Origin: Leucobacter chromiiresistens
GTDB taxonomy: Bacteria > Actinomycetota > Actinomycetes > Actinomycetales > Microbacteriaceae
NCBI RefSeq assembly: GCF_001477055.1
Contig: NZ_LDRK01000028.1
Span: forward strand, 1 to 64,000
Direction: 5' to 3'
Length of the DNA: 64,000 nt
Positions 63,411 to 64,000 of the stretch are shown piece after piece (the stretch's first letter is position 1; each line of letters begins with the position of its first letter). Position numbers and translations under genes: made by a program. Below the pieces are notes generated by a model, which saw only the letters and a program-made list of their open reading frames with translations, was not told the DNA's origin and did no database searches.

Positions 63411-64000
63411 AGGATCCGCTGCCTGGCACCGGCACGGGCGACGAGCTCGGGCCGAAAAACAAACCCATTGAGTTCGTGGACGACGGTGAGTTTCGGCATC
63501 TCGATTACTGGAACTCGTTCCAGTTCGACCCTCCCCTGACGCATGACGACTGCCTGAAGATCGCGTCGCTGGCGAGGGAGCTCGGGTACCAGATGCTGTT
63601 TCGTCGGGCGGACTACTCGTTGGAGGAGGTCCAGGAGCAGCTACTCGACAGGGGGCCCGGCTCGTTCCTCAATTTCACCTGGCTACAGGAGGACATATCT
63701 CCTAAGGAGCCACCCAAGTCGGCGGAGCAGCGGATGGCTGAGCGTATGAGCAGGCTCTCGCCGACCGAGCATCTGTTGATTACCGACCCGTACCTCTTCA
63801 CCAGCGGACGGAAGCGGGATAGCCAAGACTACGCCGCTTCCGTGGTGAAGATGATCAGGCCCGCGCTAACGGCAAGTCTGAACATCACCGCGATCGTAAA
63901 CCCCACGCAGAATGACAACGAAGTGCGAACCGCTGTCCTCAACGAACTGCACGCCCAGGGCTTTCACCTGGACATCTCGGTCGTGGAGTCGCATGACTTC
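63407..64000 (+). CDS. Unknown protein with possible MIT_C/PLD-like domain, C-terminus beyond window
   Basis: 198 residues visible, open to the edge. The N-terminal ~110 have no family I recognise (IEFVDDGEFRHLDYWNSFQF, LKIASLARELGYQMLFRRAD, SFLNFTWLQED). From ~130, LSPTEHLLITDPYLFTS, LNITAIVNPTQNDNEVRTAV and HLDISVVESHDF resemble the MIT_C (phospholipase D-like) domain: a DPY strand, central strand, and a final strand ending before an expected His-Asp-Arg that is cut off. MIT_C-like domains occur in bacterial conflict-system proteins; this link is tentative. Composition is less GC-rich than the core genome. Confidence 0.5.
   Translation, partial: MKDPLPGTGTGDELGPKNKPIEFVDDGEFRHLDYWNSFQFDPPLTHDDCLKIASLARELGYQMLFRRADYSLEEVQEQLLDRGPGSFLNFTWLQEDISPKEPPKSAEQRMAERMSRLSPTEHLLITDPYLFTSGRKRDSQDYAASVVKMIRPALTASLNITAIVNPTQNDNEVRTAVLNELHAQGFHLDISVVESHDF

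Overview
This window is high-GC DNA from an actinobacterium. The gene families (class-typical KdpFABC-DE, actinobacterial Asp23/DUF6286 envelope-stress cluster, MetS/NSS transporter, sortase-type surface proteins, PadR-ABC module) and the overlapping GTGA/ATGA gene junctions fit the Microbacteriaceae. Leucobacter or a close relative is plausible, but this is an inference from gene content and not a phylogenetic result. No rRNA, complete tRNA, CRISPR array or intact IS element was seen.

Layout. (1) 1-8000: a minus-strand kdp operon, read right to left: a 27-residue membrane microprotein, kdpF, kdpA, kdpB, kdpC, kdpD and the start of kdpE (cut by the window edge). (2) 8100-15400: housekeeping genes: a TetR regulator divergent from a short-chain dehydrogenase, a YdeI-family protein, a quinone oxidoreductase, an FBP-type zinc-finger protein, a flavoprotein disulfide reductase, an AI-2E-family exporter and a gene remnant. 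(3) 15500-19080: a secreted protein with seven putative-Ig repeats and an unusual C-terminal sorting signal. (4) 19076-23081: a translationally coupled minus-strand operon in which an NSS transporter and its MetS small subunit are followed by a WXG100-like protein, two small proteins and a calpain-type cysteine protease with a WXG-like N-terminus. This looks like a type VII secretion effector locus. (5) 23200-29800: a multi-pass membrane protein, a 1046-residue protein of unknown function with an apparent internal duplication, a DUF429 protein and a membrane-anchored EEP-family phosphatase/nuclease. (6) 29780-33740: an eight-gene envelope-stress cluster with four Asp23-related or candidate Asp23-like proteins, membrane anchors and its own sigma factor. 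(7) 34081-41029: a 2125-residue LPXTG surface protein with near-identical DNA repeats, plus a small membrane protein. (8) 41351-45632: a PadR-controlled operon ending in an ABC exporter.

From about 46526 to the right edge the window enters a probable genomic island. Its left border is a 38-bp copy of the 3' end of a minus-strand tRNA (tRNA-Pro-like) that lacks its 5' half, as expected for the far attachment site of an element integrated in a tRNA gene. The island carries an N-terminal PD-(D/E)XK-like nuclease fused to many LRV/HEAT-like repeats, directly upstream of a complete Type III restriction-modification pair (mod, res). It also carries a broken RHS/YD-repeat toxin with a small membrane protein at its 3' end, a DUF91/NucS-like nuclease with a PUA/EVE-like C-terminal part, a metallophosphoesterase and several small genes, three of them (counting the RHS gene) interrupted by in-frame stop codons. 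A protein with a possible MIT_C/phospholipase D-like domain runs off the right edge. The most interesting candidates for undescribed biology are the nuclease-LRV protein beside the Type III system, the DUF91-PUA nuclease, and the calpain/WXG operon coupled to an amino-acid transporter.
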